Source: Colwellia sp. Arc7-635 (GTDB taxonomy: Bacteria; Pseudomonadota; Gammaproteobacteria; Enterobacterales; Alteromonadaceae). From it: 64,000 nucleotides of DNA. The position numbers and the translations under genes were made by a program. The stretch spans positions 2,976,001 to 3,040,000 of the forward strand of contig NZ_CP034660.1 in NCBI RefSeq assembly GCF_003971255.1. The letters run 5' to 3'. Numbering within the stretch: the first letter of the stretch is position 1; every line of letters begins with the position of its first letter. Shown here piece after piece: positions 47,071-57,929 of the stretch. The notes under the pieces are model-generated. The model was not told the DNA's origin. It saw nothing but the letters and a program-made list of their open reading frames with translations, and did not search any database.

Positions 47071-49689
47071 TTATGGACAATTTACGAACACTACATCTTC
47101 GCCTAAAAGCTGAGGCTCAAAACGAAGATGACTTATCGAAAGTTTTACAGCAGCCTTGGTATAAAGCGCAAACGGTGAAACAATTTCATTCATTTTCACA
47201 CCTTTATCAGCAAAACATTTTAAAGCAATCCCTATATCTTGCCATTGTCCTTCCGGCAATGCTTGTAGCTGACTTTGTATATCAATGGCGGCTCGACAAC
47301 TGCCTAAGGCATCGCCTATCGATTCACAATGCATTTCAACATCAACAGGTTTATTGATATTTCCTTCACGTTTTAGCGTTACCACTACAGCCGAATTTTG
47401 CTCAAGTTCAAACGCCAGATCTTCCCTGAAGCTGCTCGTAAATATAACGCCCGCTTTAGCATCACCATTAGTTTCCAGACGGAAAGCATCTTCTTGCACT
47501 ACCTTATCAACGGTTCGGTAAAGTACACCCGGTAAAATTGCGCTATTTGAGCGTAACTCAAATGATTGCTGTTCTGACGTTAAAAACAAACGCCATGGTT
47601 TTAGTACTTTCCCTGAAAATATATCGGTATTTTTAATATGGCTATCATCAGTACTAGCTTGTTCAGATAGATGATCAGATAACAACATTTGCTCTGTATT
47701 CTCCTGATAGCTCAAGCCATAGCCATAAGGCAATAATGGTTCATAAACCTCATCGAACCGGTTAACCACTTGTGTCGCAGTTTTTGGCCAAGAAAATGAA
47801 AGCTTACCTTTAAAGTCATGTTGTATCTTATTATTTTCATCCCTTAGCAGAACATCTGCAACAGCTTTACCTTCTGAACCTGGAAGCCAAGCGGCAACAA
47901 AAGCATCACTCGCATTTAGTTCAGCGTTAACCCACAAAGGTCTACCGGTGATAAAAATGCTCACCACAGGAATTCCTTGTGCTTTAAGTTTTTTCAATAA
48001 AGCTAAATCAGTTTGCATACCTCGTTGATAAGCTAAGTTATCTTTATCTCCATGGCCCTCGGCATAAGGCTCTTCACCGAAAACAACGATAGCAACATCA
48101 GGTTTTTGCAAAAATAGCCCCTCCTCACTTAAGGTAACACTTCCTCCCGCAGCTTTAATTTGTGTTGCCAAACCTTGGTAAATTGATGAGCCACCAGGAA
48201 AGTCATCATTACTATTATTTGTGCCCTGCCAAGTAATACTCCAACCACCAGATTGCTTGCCAATATTATTGGCGGCATCACCGGCGACTAAAATATTTAA
48301 CTTAGGTGAAAGCGGTAATATATTGGCTTTATTTTTCAATAAAACTAAAGATTCTCTTACGGCTTGTCGCGCGACTTCGCGATGCGCTTCGCTGCCAACT
48401 AATTCAGTTTTTCCAGAAAATAGTCTACTGGCTGGGCTAGGTTTATCAAATAAACCTGCGCGTAATTTAACTCGCAAAATACGACTAACAGCATCGTCAA
48501 TTCGAGACGGTAAAATAATCCCTTGCTTGACTTGTGCTATCGTATTTTCCAATAACGCTTTCCAAGCATCGGTTGGCACCATAAAAATATCTAAACCAGC
48601 ATTTATCGCTTGTGGACAATTGTCATTGCTACAACCGACAATTTGTCCGTGTCCGTTCCAGTCACCGACGACGAAACCATCAAAGCCCATTTTTTCTTTT
48701 AAAACATCAGTTAACAAATAACGGTTGCCATGAATTTTATCACCATGCCAACTATTAAATGATGCCATAACAGATTGCGCACCAGCCGTTAAACCACCGA
48801 CATAACCTTGAGCATGCAGATCATATAATTCTTGCTCTGATGTGACATTATCGCCTTGGTCATCTCCTGCAATCGTGCCACCGTCACCAATAAAATGTTT
48901 TACGGTACTGATCACCCGATCATCACCTAAAAAGTCATTACCAGCATGCCCTTGTAAGCCTTTAACCACAGAGGCAGCGTATGACTTAACAATTTCAGGA
49001 TCTTCAGAGTAACCTTCATAAGTTCTCCCCCAGCGGTCATCTCTGACCGTTGCCACCGTTGGAGCAAATACCCAATCGATGCCAGTAACCATAACCTCAG
49101 TTGCAGTAATTTTTGCTATTTGCTCAACTAATTGAGGATTATTCGCCGCACCTAAACCAATATTGTGTGGAAACAACGTCGCACCAATAACATTATTGTG
49201 CCCATGCACTGCGTCAGTGCCCCACATAGTAGGAATAGACGAGCCATCTAGTGAGTCATCAACTGAGGCTTGATACATAGCCTCCGCTAATGCTATCCAG
49301 TCTTGTGGTGTTGCATGTTTATTATTATTGGGGAATGCGCCTCCACCATTAAGATATGAGCCAAAACCATATTTACGCATATCTTCTGGTGTTATATCGC
49401 GAATTTCTGGTTGGATCATTTGCGCGACCTTTTGCGCTAATGTCATCTGTGATAATAAACGCTGCACTTCTTGCTCAAGTGCGGGATCTGTTTTTACTTC
49501 AGAAACAATTTTTGGCCAAATAGCCTGTTCTTCATTTGTTCTGGCTATTTTTTCAACAGCTAATTGTTTTGATAACAGATCAACTTCATTACCAACAGAG
49601 CTAATTTCTGTGGTTGAATTACATGCGATTAGGCCTAATGAAGATACCGTCGATAACAATAACAACGACAACAAAGAAAACTTATTCAT
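47071..49689 (-). CDS. GH3 beta-glucosidase lipoprotein (exo-1,3/1,4-glucanase type)
   Basis: 872 residues. The lipobox LIAC (Cys23) predicts membrane anchoring. The TIM-barrel domain includes TMWGTDAVHGHNN and GYSEDPEIVKSYA. The nucleophile is Asp343 in VVGDWNGHG. The C-terminal alpha/beta domain (VRESLVLLKN; VVVFGEEPYAEGHGD) holds the acid/base region. An extra C-terminal beta domain of about 200 residues is as in Pseudoalteromonas ExoP. It hydrolyses beta-glucan oligosaccharides to glucose. Its ATG overlaps the stop of the MFS gene (TAATG), so translation is coupled. Last gene of the laminarin locus. Confidence 0.92.
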   Translation of the reverse strand: MNKFSLLSLLLLSTVSSLGLIACNSTTEISSVGNEVDLLSKQLAVEKIARTNEEQAIWPKIVSEVKTDPALEQEVQRLLSQMTLAQKVAQMIQPEIRDITPEDMRKYGFGSYLNGGGAFPNNNKHATPQDWIALAEAMYQASVDDSLDGSSIPTMWGTDAVHGHNNVIGATLFPHNIGLGAANNPQLVEQIAKITATEVMVTGIDWVFAPTVATVRDDRWGRTYEGYSEDPEIVKSYAASVVKGLQGHAGNDFLGDDRVISTVKHFIGDGGTIAGDDQGDNVTSEQELYDLHAQGYVGGLTAGAQSVMASFNSWHGDKIHGNRYLLTDVLKEKMGFDGFVVGDWNGHGQIVGCSNDNCPQAINAGLDIFMVPTDAWKALLENTIAQVKQGIILPSRIDDAVSRILRVKLRAGLFDKPSPASRLFSGKTELVGSEAHREVARQAVRESLVLLKNKANILPLSPKLNILVAGDAANNIGKQSGGWSITWQGTNNSNDDFPGGSSIYQGLATQIKAAGGSVTLSEEGLFLQKPDVAIVVFGEEPYAEGHGDKDNLAYQRGMQTDLALLKKLKAQGIPVVSIFITGRPLWVNAELNASDAFVAAWLPGSEGKAVADVLLRDENNKIQHDFKGKLSFSWPKTATQVVNRFDEVYEPLLPYGYGLSYQENTEQMLLSDHLSEQASTDDSHIKNTDIFSGKVLKPWRLFLTSEQQSFELRSNSAILPGVLYRTVDKVVQEDAFRLETNGDAKAGVIFTSSFREDLAFELEQNSAVVVTLKREGNINKPVDVEMHCESIGDALGSCRAAIDIQSQLQALPEGQWQDIGIALKCFADKGVKMNEIVSPFALYTKAAVKLSISHLRFEPQLLGEDVVFVNCP

Positions 49690-50960
49690 TACGCTTGCTC
49701 CTTGCTAGAAAGTGTTGTCGGTTTAGCACCTTTTAAACCGTAATAAACAATATAGACATAGCAGAGTACGGGTAAAATAAATGATAATTGCACACCAACA
49801 ATATCCGCAATAGCTCCTTGAATTAGTGGAATGATAGCACCACCAACAATAGCCAAACAGAGCACCCCGGCACCTTGTCCGGTATGCTTACCCAAGCCAT
49901 TTAGCGCTAAACTGAAAATAGTTGGAAACATAATGGAGTTGCATAACCCGACAAGAAGAATGGCCCACATTGCAACGCTGCCACTGCTTAACATCGCGAT
50001 GGTAATAAGTATTACAGCAGCAAACGCATTGAAGCCTAAGACCTTTCCGGCAGCTAATTTTTGCATTACCGCAGCACCAATAAAACGTCCAACCATAGCT
50101 CCGCCCCAATAATAGGTTAAGTATTTAGCCGCTTGGGACTCCTCTAAACCAGCAATATTAGCTTCACCAAAAAAAATAATTAAAAAGCTACCAATTGAGA
50201 CTTCAGCGCCAACATAAACAAAAATGCCTAACGCACCTAAAACCAAATGACGATATTGCCAAGCTGAACCAGACAAAACTTCATCTTTAGTCGTTTCAGC
50301 ACTGCTGATATGAGGTAATTTCAGCCAAGCAAAAATTGCCGCTAACAACAATAATGCCGCAGTAAGTATTAGATAAGGTACTTTAACTGAATCAGCAGAA
50401 GGTGCTACTTCCATAGCACTAGCAGCCTCGTTAAGAATAAATAGCGCCCCCAAATAAGGGGCAACCGTAGTACCTAATGCATTAAATGCTTGTGTCATTG
50501 TTAAACGTGATGACGCCGACTTTGCTGGTCCTAACAAAGTGACATAAGGATTGGCAGAAACTTGTAAAATGGTAATGCCACTGGCTAAAACAAACAAAGC
50601 CGACAAAAACATGGCATAGCTATGCATAGAAGCCGCAGGATAAAACAGCAGACAGCCAAAAGCCGCAACGACTAAACCGGCAACAATGCCTTTTTGGTAA
50701 CCGACTTTTTTTACCAAGTGCCCAGCAGGCAACGACACTAAAAAGTAAGCGCCAAAAAAGCAAAACTGTACCAACATAGATTGGGTATAGTTTAAATCGA
50801 AAATTGCTTTTAAATGTGGAATAAGAATGTCGTTTAAGCAGGTGATAAAACCCCACATAAAAAACAATGACGTTAATGAGATCAGGGCAAAACGGTTTTT
50901 ATGAGATGCACCGTTTATGCTATCGCTACTATTTTGCTCTGAAATGACCGAAGTTCCAGC
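49689..50960 (-). CDS. Sugar MFS permease, FucP/GluP family
   Basis: 423 residues from the ATG at 50960, which has AGGAA eight bases upstream; the frame is open 16 codons further. Twelve membrane helices, beginning [20 protein letters not shown] and [11 protein letters not shown], the conserved first helix of fucose/glucose-galactose:H+ symporters. NPYVTLLG and [17 protein letters not shown] are further family motifs. It would import glucose released from laminarin across the inner membrane. Translationally coupled to the GH3 gene. Confidence 0.92.
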   Translation of the reverse strand, partial: AGTSVISEQNSSDSINGASHKNRFALISLTSLFFMWGFITCLNDILIPHLKAIFDLNYTQSMLVQFCFFGAYFLVSLPAGHLVKKVGYQKGIVAGLVVAAFGCLLFYPAASMHSYAMFLSALFVLASGITILQVSANPYVTLLGPAKSASSRLTMTQAFNALGTTVAPYLGALFILNEAASAMEVAPSADSVKVPYLILTAALLLLAAIFAWLKLPHISSAETTKDEVLSGSAWQYRHLVLGALGIFVYVGAEVSIGSFLIIFFGEANIAGLEESQAAKYLTYYWGGAMVGRFIGAAVMQKLAAGKVLGFNAFAAVILITIAMLSSGSVAMWAILLVGLCNSIMFPTIFSLALNGLGKHTGQGAGVLCLAIVGGAIIPLIQGAIADIVGVQLSFILPVLCYVYIVYYGLKGAKPTTLSSKEQA

Positions 50961-51060
50961 CATAAGATTAATTCCTATAATATGAGAAGTCGATGTGAGA
51001 TACGCCAATCATGCTCTTTAGAACGAGGAGTAAGACAATAGTCACATCAAATAAAGAAGT

Positions 51061-51087
51061 GCGCTTACATGTTATAAATGCAAGCGC
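51061..51087 (-). terminator. Hairpin between TonB receptor and MFS genes
   Basis: GCGCTT/AAGCGC stem with an inner CAT/ATG pair and no U-tract. It may act as a processing or attenuation structure that lowers permease expression relative to the receptor. Confidence 0.35.
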
Positions 51088-51103
51088 GATTGATTACCGT
51101 CTA

Positions 51104-54084
51104 CTATCTAAAGCTATAACGTACACCCAAGGTATATCTCGAGCCGTACTGTCTTGCCGATAGAAATTGTGCTTCGTAGCGACCAAAGGTTTCTTCGGTT
51201 TCGTTATTTAAATTAACCCCTTCAACGAATACTGTTAGGTTTTCATTAATATCATAGTTAACACTCATATCGACTTGACCAAACTCTTTGGCAAACTGTG
51301 GAGGAGCATCAGCTGAACCTTGATCTTGACCGACACCAATTAAGTACTCATCACGCCATGCGTAAGTTAATTTTACTGACAAGCCATCTTTTTCATAAAA
51401 TACTTGGAAGTTAGCTGAGTCACTTAAACCAGTTAACGGTGTTTGTGGCTCTAAATCTTTTATATCATCAACTCGAGTTATATCATCAACATCAAACTCA
51501 ACATCACCATCGACAAATGTCGCATTTGCGCCAAAACCGAAGCCACTTTCTCCGAATAAATGCTGAACAGCAACTTCAAAGCCATCAACTTTTTTATCAT
51601 CAGAATTATTAAATGGGCTGGTAATATTCCACTCCATCAATGGATCGTCGGCTGCAGGCTCAATGTACCCTTGGGCATTTAAGGCTGCGCCATTGGCTTG
51701 CATTTGTGCAAAAATTTGATCACTGGTTGGATCGCCGCCTAAGTCAGCAACTGCCTGATTCCAACGAGGACCTTGGTAGATATCACGCATATCGCCAATG
51801 GTTGTTGATACACCTAGATTGCTTACGAAGTTTTTTACATCTTTTTTAAAGTAACCAACAGAGGCATAGCTACCTTCTGCATAGTAATACTCTACAGATA
51901 GATCAACGTTTGTAGATTGGTATGGATTTAAGTCTGTATTACCTTCACTACCAACACGGTTATTTACTCGAGTGCTTGCGCCTAATGTTCTACCGCCTGC
52001 TAAGGCACCTAAAGGAGCACGAGTAATAGTTTTCCCCCATGAGGCGCGAGCAACAATATCATCAGTAAGATCAACTTTGATATCGATCATAGGTAAAAAC
52101 ACATCATGATCTGCTTCTACCATATAAACCGTATTATCACCTGGTGCATTTTGAGTATGCCATTCTGAGCCACCTTTCCACCAAACTTCAGTTGGAATTG
52201 GCTGTAAAACATGACTCGTGACATCCGTTTGTTCATACCTAAAACCAACATTAATTTGCACAGGCAAATCAGCGACATCAAAATCCCACAAAGAAGACAA
52301 ATAAATGCTATTGGTGTTTTCTTCTACCGAGCTTCTTGAAACACTGCCCTGATCAAGATGTCGACGATCAGTTATGGTGTCAAAATAATCATCACCAAGT
52401 AAAGTTTGATTTAAATATGCTTGTGAGCGTGCAACAGCTTCATCAAAGTCAAAACTGTAATAATAACCAGCACCAATAGGGCTATCACCATTTGAAAACT
52501 GGTCCAAAAAGCCACTGGTGGTATTGTAATTAAACATACTGTCTGGAAATGCGGCAGAATAATTAGGGTTAAATAAGAAACCACCAATGAGCCCACTCCA
52601 AGCATTCGAACCGCCCATCGTTTGCTCCGTACGAGCAACACCAAATTTGATGTGCATTAATGGAAAGTCATAAGGGTTTTCCCAGGTACCATCAATTTGT
52701 AATTGCTCAACTTCAGCCTTTCCCGGACTATGAGTAAATTGGCTAAAATGAGAATCTATTTCACTTTGTGCTAGTGTCGTTGAACCGTTTTTCCAGTTAA
52801 TTATCCCTTGTGGGATATCACCGTTGCGAAAATCATAGGTTTTATTAATTAATTGATCTGAGCCAAAGACGAGAGAGCCTGCTGAGCCCAGCCCTTGATC
52901 TTTACCATTATCAGTTTTACTTTCTGAACTATGGTAGTCAAATGATAAACTTAGTTCATCGTTTGCTTGCCATTCGACATTAAAACCTAATGATTTTTCA
53001 TCAACCTGGGTCGTATCGCGATTTGCAGTATAAGAGCCATCATTACCAGATAAATCGGCATATAAAACGGTACCATTTTCATCTAGTTCATAAGCATTAA
53101 TATTACCGCCATAATCATGCCATTGCCCCAACCTATGGCATTTGTGCCAGTAGTAGATTCACCCATAGTGTAATCAAGTGTCATGATAAGGCTATCAAGT
53201 GGCGCATACTGAAAAGTAACATTTGCATTCGTTCTTTCACGCTCAACATTCGCAATGCCGTAGTTCATATCTCGAGGAAAAAAAGCACCTGCAGCAGCAT
53301 CTGCTGAACGGTTATCAATAATATTTTCAGCGTCTAAACTTGGAAGTTGAGCGTCAGTTTGGTATTGCCAACCTTGAATATTTGCTGATTGTTGCTGGAA
53401 ATCTCGTTGCTGATGAGAAAACGAAAATGCAAGGCCAAAGGTTTCATCAGCAAAAGTATTGCTGTATAAAGCTGATAATTCAGGCGTAAAATCATCACCC
53501 TCAACATTCGATTCATCGTAAATGCCTTTAGCCGACATTGAGTATTTTTCACCTGGACTATTCAATGGTTTAACCGTAACAATATTAACAGTTGCACCTA
53601 AACCACCACTTGGATTTTCCGCACGAGCAGTTTTATAAACTTCGAGTGCCGAGACACCGTCTGATGATAAGTTTTCTAAGCTATATGAACGGGAGTTACC
53701 TGTACCAGGCATTTGACGGCCATTAAGGGTAATTAAGTTAAAGTCAGGGCCAAAACCACGGACAGTAATTTGGCTGCCTTCACCATTAGAACGACTCACT
53801 GAAACCCCTGTAATTCGCTGTAAAGATTCAGCTAAGTTAGTATCAGGAAACTTGCCCATTTCTTCAGCAGAAATTGCATCAACAACCCCTGACATTTCTC
53901 TCTTTACATTCATTGAGCGAACTAAGCTACCTTTGATCCCTCGCACTTCGATGATTTCTATTTCATCATTGACTTGTTCTACTAAACTTTTTTCAGCGGC
54001 CATTAGCGGTGTACTCACGCTCACTGCCAAAATTGACGAAATAGTCAATGCTATACGTGTTTTTGTAAAAGTTGATTGTTTCAT
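51104..54084 (-). pseudogene. TonB-dependent receptor of the laminarin locus, frameshifted
   Basis: The N-terminal frame (53083-54084) has a signal peptide, the plug motif IEVRGIKGSLVRSMNVKRE, TNLAESLQRITGVSVSRSNG and QITVRGFGPDFNLITLNGR. The barrel continues in another frame (to 51104) and ends in YTLGVRYSFR. The junction reads NAIGWG|QWHDYGGNINAYEL if one G is added to the GGGG run in GGTTGGGGCAATGG (about 53125-53128). Intact length would be about 992 residues, in the large TonB-receptor class for glycans. It lies between GH16 and MFS genes, so laminarin oligosaccharides are the likely cargo. A homopolymer miscall or real inactivation are both possible. Confidence 0.85.
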
Positions 54085-54118
54085 GATTGCCCTACTTACT
54101 TAAAATAGTTTGTTATTA

Positions 54119-54145
54119 GCGGCCTGTTTCAAAGATGAAAGCCGC
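54119..54145 (-). terminator. Attenuator-like hairpin between GH16 and TonB receptor genes
   Basis: GCGGC...GCCGC with an inner TTTCA/TGAAA stem, in the 93-base gap. No U-tract follows on the minus strand. Confidence 0.4.
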
Positions 54146-54177
54146 TTAACTTTTAATGTCTATCTATGATGCGTCAG

Positions 54178-56829
54178 TTACGGTATTGGCTCGTAAATCA
54201 TTACGTTATCTAAACGATATATCGCACCTTCACCAGTACCCCACGTAGGAAATACCATCACAACATCAATGAAGCTAATATCTAAACCCGCATCAAATAA
54301 AGTTTGTAATGCAAAGGTGTAAGTTTGCCATTCACCAACAACAGGATCATTGCCTTCGAGGCTTGAATTTAAAGCAAGCTCGGCAAAAGTAGTTGCACTA
54401 TCAGATTCAATTTTAAGTAACCACGCAGCAGAGGCATCGCTTGGAGCGGCGACAACTTTAAGTTCAAATTGCACGACACCGTTTGCTAAAATACCTGAAG
54501 CATCGACAAACACATCATCGTCGGCAAGAATCCCCATAACAGTGGGCTGTGCACCAATAACAAACTCAGCAGTCATACCATGAGCTGTATCATCATTTTC
54601 CAGTGTTGGTATTGAACCACCACAGCAATCCCAGATTGTCCAGCCCGTCGCTGGCCCATCAGCAAATAACACGTTATTAGCGGCTATAGCGGTTGGATCG
54701 TAGATTTTTACATTATCGACAAGGTGGATTGCGCCTTCGCCAGATCCCCATGCAGGAAAAATCATTAAAACATCAATGGCACTAACATCTAAGCCCGCAT
54801 TGGCTAAATCAGCGAGATTAAAGGTATACGTTTGCCATTGTTCAGAAACGGGTGCAACGCCTTCTATGCTATCGGTTAAAGGCAATTCAGCAAAACTCGC
54901 ATTATTATTTGCTTCAACTTTAAACATCCAAGCAGCATCACCAGGCATGGCCGTTACTTTCATATCAAATTGAATAACACCATTAGAAAGGATGGCAGAA
55001 GCATCAAAAGGTGCAGGAGTGGTTGTGTTAGGAGCACGAGAAATAAAGCCCATAACTGTAGGTTCAGCACCAATTGAGAATTGTGCAACATTGCCATGTG
55101 CTTCATTATCTAACTCAACAGTAGGTGTAGAGCCGCCACAGCAATCCCACATTGGCCAGCTTGGATTCTCATCATCTGTAAATACGACAAGCTCTGGGCC
55201 TGCCGCTATATCGCCTTCTATTGAGAAATTACTAATTTGGTAGACGGCACCTTCACCAGCTCCCCAATCAGGAAAGATCATGACCACATCAATGGCACTA
55301 AGATCTAAACCTTTATCTGCAAATGCTGATAATGTGAAAGTATATGTTTGCCACTGTCCCACAACAGGATCAATGCCTTCAATACTTTCATTTAATTGAA
55401 AGTCTGCGGCAGTATCAGCATTGTTACTTTCTACTTTGAAATTCCAATTAGCGCTGGCAGCGGGAGCCGTTACCACTTTCATATCAAAAGTTATCACGCC
55501 ATTTAGGTCAACGAGAGGAGACGCATCAAACGGAGTACTTTGCCCTTCTGGGTCAGTAATAAATTCACCTCTGGAAACAAAACCGACTACCGTTGGCTCA
55601 GCACCAATAACAAATTCTACTACATTGCCCTTATCGGCATCTGCAACCAGTGCAGGGGTAGAGCCACCACAGCAATCCCATGCTGGCCAATTAGGGTTAA
55701 ATTCGCCTGAAAAAATATCGAGATTTTCAGCGATACCATCACTTGGTGGCACAGGAATAGGAGCTTTGCCTTCAACAAGTGCATCATCTAAGCTATCGTA
55801 GCCCGCTCTTACCGTATCACAACCTTGGCCGGTTTCAGGATCAGACTGACATTGATAAACTCTTACATAATCGACTTCAAATTTGTTTTCAGCATGAAAA
55901 GCTGTAGCATCGACACCTAAATTATTCACATTTTCAGGCCAATCACCACCAACAGCAAAATTTAGAATTAAATAAAACTCTTTATCAAATGGGGCATTAT
56001 CCCAGTGCGTTGTCAGTTCACCCGTAAGTTGGTCGTAATATTCAGTAAACCAACCTTGGTGAGTTAAGCCTATGGCTTGTTCTTTACTGTCGTAACGTAC
56101 TTTTGATTGGCGTTGTGTGGCATATAAATAGTCATCCATATACCAACGAATTTCACCTTGTTGCCACTCAACGGCATAAGTATGAAAATCATCCTTTGGG
56201 TTTGCACCACCAGCTAAGCTATAGCCTTTACCCGATGAGGAATTATCAGGCCAACTTTTACCATAATGAAGCGTACCGTGAATATTGCTCTCAGTTTGAC
56301 CTTCAGCGTCAGTGACACCTAAGTTTACAGATTCAAAAATATCGATTTCACCAGATCGTGGCCACTCGCCATATTCTTCATTGGTTGGCATCATCCAAAA
56401 GGCAGGCCAACTCCCTTGCCCTGAAGGTACTTTCGCACGCATTTCGACACGACCATATTTAAAGTCGGCTTTGTAACGTGTGATCATTCGCGCTGAAGTA
56501 TAAGGCAATGCCGATCCATCTTCGGCAGGTAAGGCAACAAGATTTAACATGCCATCTTGTACAAATGAATTTTCAGCGTTATCGGTGTAACATTGTTTTT
56601 CTTGGTTACCACCGCCGTCACAGTTAACTTCGTGTGTCCAATTTTGCCCGTTGATCGTTTCGCCATCAAACTCATCACTCCACACCAAAGCCCAATCACT
56701 CACAGGCTGTTGTGGATCAATTTTATCAATTTTAGTTTCGGTTTCAGCACTACCACCACCACATCCAACTAAAGATATGGTTGATAGTAAAGCAAGCAAC
56801 TGTGTAATATTTTTTGCAGCTTTTATCAT
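54178..56829 (-). CDS. GH16 laminarinase-like lipoprotein with three WDCCGG modules
   Basis: 883 residues. The lipobox LVGC (Cys23) is followed by a Gly/Ser/Glu linker. The GH16 domain spans about residues 45-335, with catalytic Glu161, Asp163 and Glu166 in SGEIDIFESV and the neighbouring WPAFWMMP and FHTYAVEW motifs of bacterial endo-1,3-beta-glucanases. Three tandem modules of about 160-170 residues follow. Each starts with an NPxWPxWDCCGGSxP-like motif, then EFVIGAEPTVxGF, and ends with GEGAIYxxDNVxIY. They look like carbohydrate-binding beta-sandwich modules. The enzyme would cut laminarin at the cell surface. Confidence 0.92.
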   Translation of the reverse strand: MIKAAKNITQLLALLSTISLVGCGGGSAETETKIDKIDPQQPVSDWALVWSDEFDGETINGQNWTHEVNCDGGGNQEKQCYTDNAENSFVQDGMLNLVALPAEDGSALPYTSARMITRYKADFKYGRVEMRAKVPSGQGSWPAFWMMPTNEEYGEWPRSGEIDIFESVNLGVTDAEGQTESNIHGTLHYGKSWPDNSSSGKGYSLAGGANPKDDFHTYAVEWQQGEIRWYMDDYLYATQRQSKVRYDSKEQAIGLTHQGWFTEYYDQLTGELTTHWDNAPFDKEFYLILNFAVGGDWPENVNNLGVDATAFHAENKFEVDYVRVYQCQSDPETGQGCDTVRAGYDSLDDALVEGKAPIPVPPSDGIAENLDIFSGEFNPNWPAWDCCGGSTPALVADADKGNVVEFVIGAEPTVVGFVSRGEFITDPEGQSTPFDASPLVDLNGVITFDMKVVTAPAASANWNFKVESNNADTAADFQLNESIEGIDPVVGQWQTYTFTLSAFADKGLDLSAIDVVMIFPDWGAGEGAVYQISNFSIEGDIAAGPELVVFTDDENPSWPMWDCCGGSTPTVELDNEAHGNVAQFSIGAEPTVMGFISRAPNTTTPAPFDASAILSNGVIQFDMKVTAMPGDAAWMFKVEANNNASFAELPLTDSIEGVAPVSEQWQTYTFNLADLANAGLDVSAIDVLMIFPAWGSGEGAIHLVDNVKIYDPTAIAANNVLFADGPATGWTIWDCCGGSIPTLENDDTAHGMTAEFVIGAQPTVMGILADDDVFVDASGILANGVVQFELKVVAAPSDASAAWLLKIESDSATTFAELALNSSLEGNDPVVGEWQTYTFALQTLFDAGLDISFIDVVMVFPTWGTGEGAIYRLDNVMIYEPIP

Positions 56830-56935
56830 AATTTGTTTTCCAATTACCCAACTATTTTTGCTGTGCTACATCAATCCAATTATTTTAATATTATTTAATT
56901 TGGATTCATTTCACACCATAGCTTGGCAGTCATAT

Positions 56936-56951
56936 CGTTATTTAAATAACG
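56936..56951. promoter_or_regulatory. 16-bp perfect palindrome upstream of the GH16 gene
   Basis: CGTTATTTAAATAACG lies about 110 bases upstream of the GH16 start. It could be an operator or an AT-rich promoter element; the binding protein is unknown. Confidence 0.4.
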
Positions 56952-57006
56952 AATATAGACTCCCCCGAAAGCATACTGATTTAAATTACAAATAGTTACA
57001 AACGAA

Positions 57007-57038
57007 ATGCGTTATGGTGGTTATAGCATGCGGTATGG
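57007..57038 (-). promoter_or_regulatory. Candidate LytTR binding site (21-bp-phased direct repeat)
   Basis: ATGCGTTATGG and ATGCGGTATGG (10 of 11 identical) start exactly 21 bp apart, in the gap between the response regulator and GH16 genes. LytTR domains bind imperfect direct repeats on the same DNA face about two helical turns apart, which fits this geometry. Confidence 0.5.
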
Positions 57039-57090
57039 AAGGTTTTAGCGGAAATCACATGACAAAACGGTACAAAAATACGATAACAGG

Positions 57091-57921
57091 TTACAGTTGT
57101 TTAGCTTCAACAATTTGTTGGATACTCGAGCTGAAATTACGACTAACTTTTAGTTGCACATCATCACCCAATTCAAGAATACTCTCACTGTTACGTAACG
57201 GCTTGATGCTTTTAATACAATTTACATTAACCAGTGTTGATTTATGAATTCTGGAAAAAATTTTCGGGTCTAATTGACTAGCCAATTTTTTCATGGTTAT
57301 ACGCACCACATGAGTTTCATGCTGGGTATGTACACACATATAGTCACCGGCGGCATCTATCCAACGAATATCCATTATTGGTAAAAATATTTTTTCGTGA
57401 TCGTTGTTTTTAATCACTAACTCTTGGTTAAAAAGTGTTGGGAGCGGTAGATCTGACTCTAACCAGTTTTCTAACTCTGCAACAGCAATACCAGAAGTTT
57501 CGCCTAATGCTTGCAAAAGTTTGAATTTTTCTTTGCTGGTATCGATAGGCTTTACGCGCTGCATTATTCGCTGGACAGTTTTTTGTAAGCGCCCAAGGTT
57601 GGCGGGTTTCATCACATAATCAATGGCATTAAGTTCAAAGGCATCTAAGGCATACTCACCATAAGCGCTAACAAAAACAACCATAGGTAACACATCGCCC
57701 TGCAATGCCTGCACGACTTCAATACCACTGAGACCTGGTAAGCGTAAATCTAGAAATAAAACATCAGGGCATAAGGTTTGACACAAATGAATCGCTTGAT
57801 CGCCATCACTAGCTTCAGCGATCACCTCAATTTCAGGTAACTTTTCCAACCTCAGCCTTAATCCTTCTAAGGCAAGAGGCTCATCATCAACAATGAGTGC
57901 GGTTAGTGGTTTATTGTTCAT
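57091..57921 (-). CDS. LytTR-type response regulator
   Basis: 276 residues. Receiver domain 1-120 with acidic pair DDE at 12-14, phospho-acceptor Asp58 in LFLDLRLPG, and conserved Ser/Lys in VSAYGEYAL and DYVMKPAN. The C-terminal LytTR domain (about 170-270) has IRWIDAAGDYMCVHT and FSRIHKSTLVNVNCIKSI. It follows the kinase gene by eight bases and precedes the laminarin genes on the same strand. The likely role is activation of those genes in response to glucan or glucose; this is inferred from position. Confidence 0.92.
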   Translation of the reverse strand: MNNKPLTALIVDDEPLALEGLRLRLEKLPEIEVIAEASDGDQAIHLCQTLCPDVLFLDLRLPGLSGIEVVQALQGDVLPMVVFVSAYGEYALDAFELNAIDYVMKPANLGRLQKTVQRIMQRVKPIDTSKEKFKLLQALGETSGIAVAELENWLESDLPLPTLFNQELVIKNNDHEKIFLPIMDIRWIDAAGDYMCVHTQHETHVVRITMKKLASQLDPKIFSRIHKSTLVNVNCIKSIKPLRNSESILELGDDVQLKVSRNFSSSIQQIVEAKQL

Positions 57922-57929
57922 CGTCAGAT

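Noticed and set aside
47073-47357. 94-codon plus-strand ORF opposite the GH3 C-terminus
   Set aside because: Shadow of the GH3 gene; the true frame has full domain structure.
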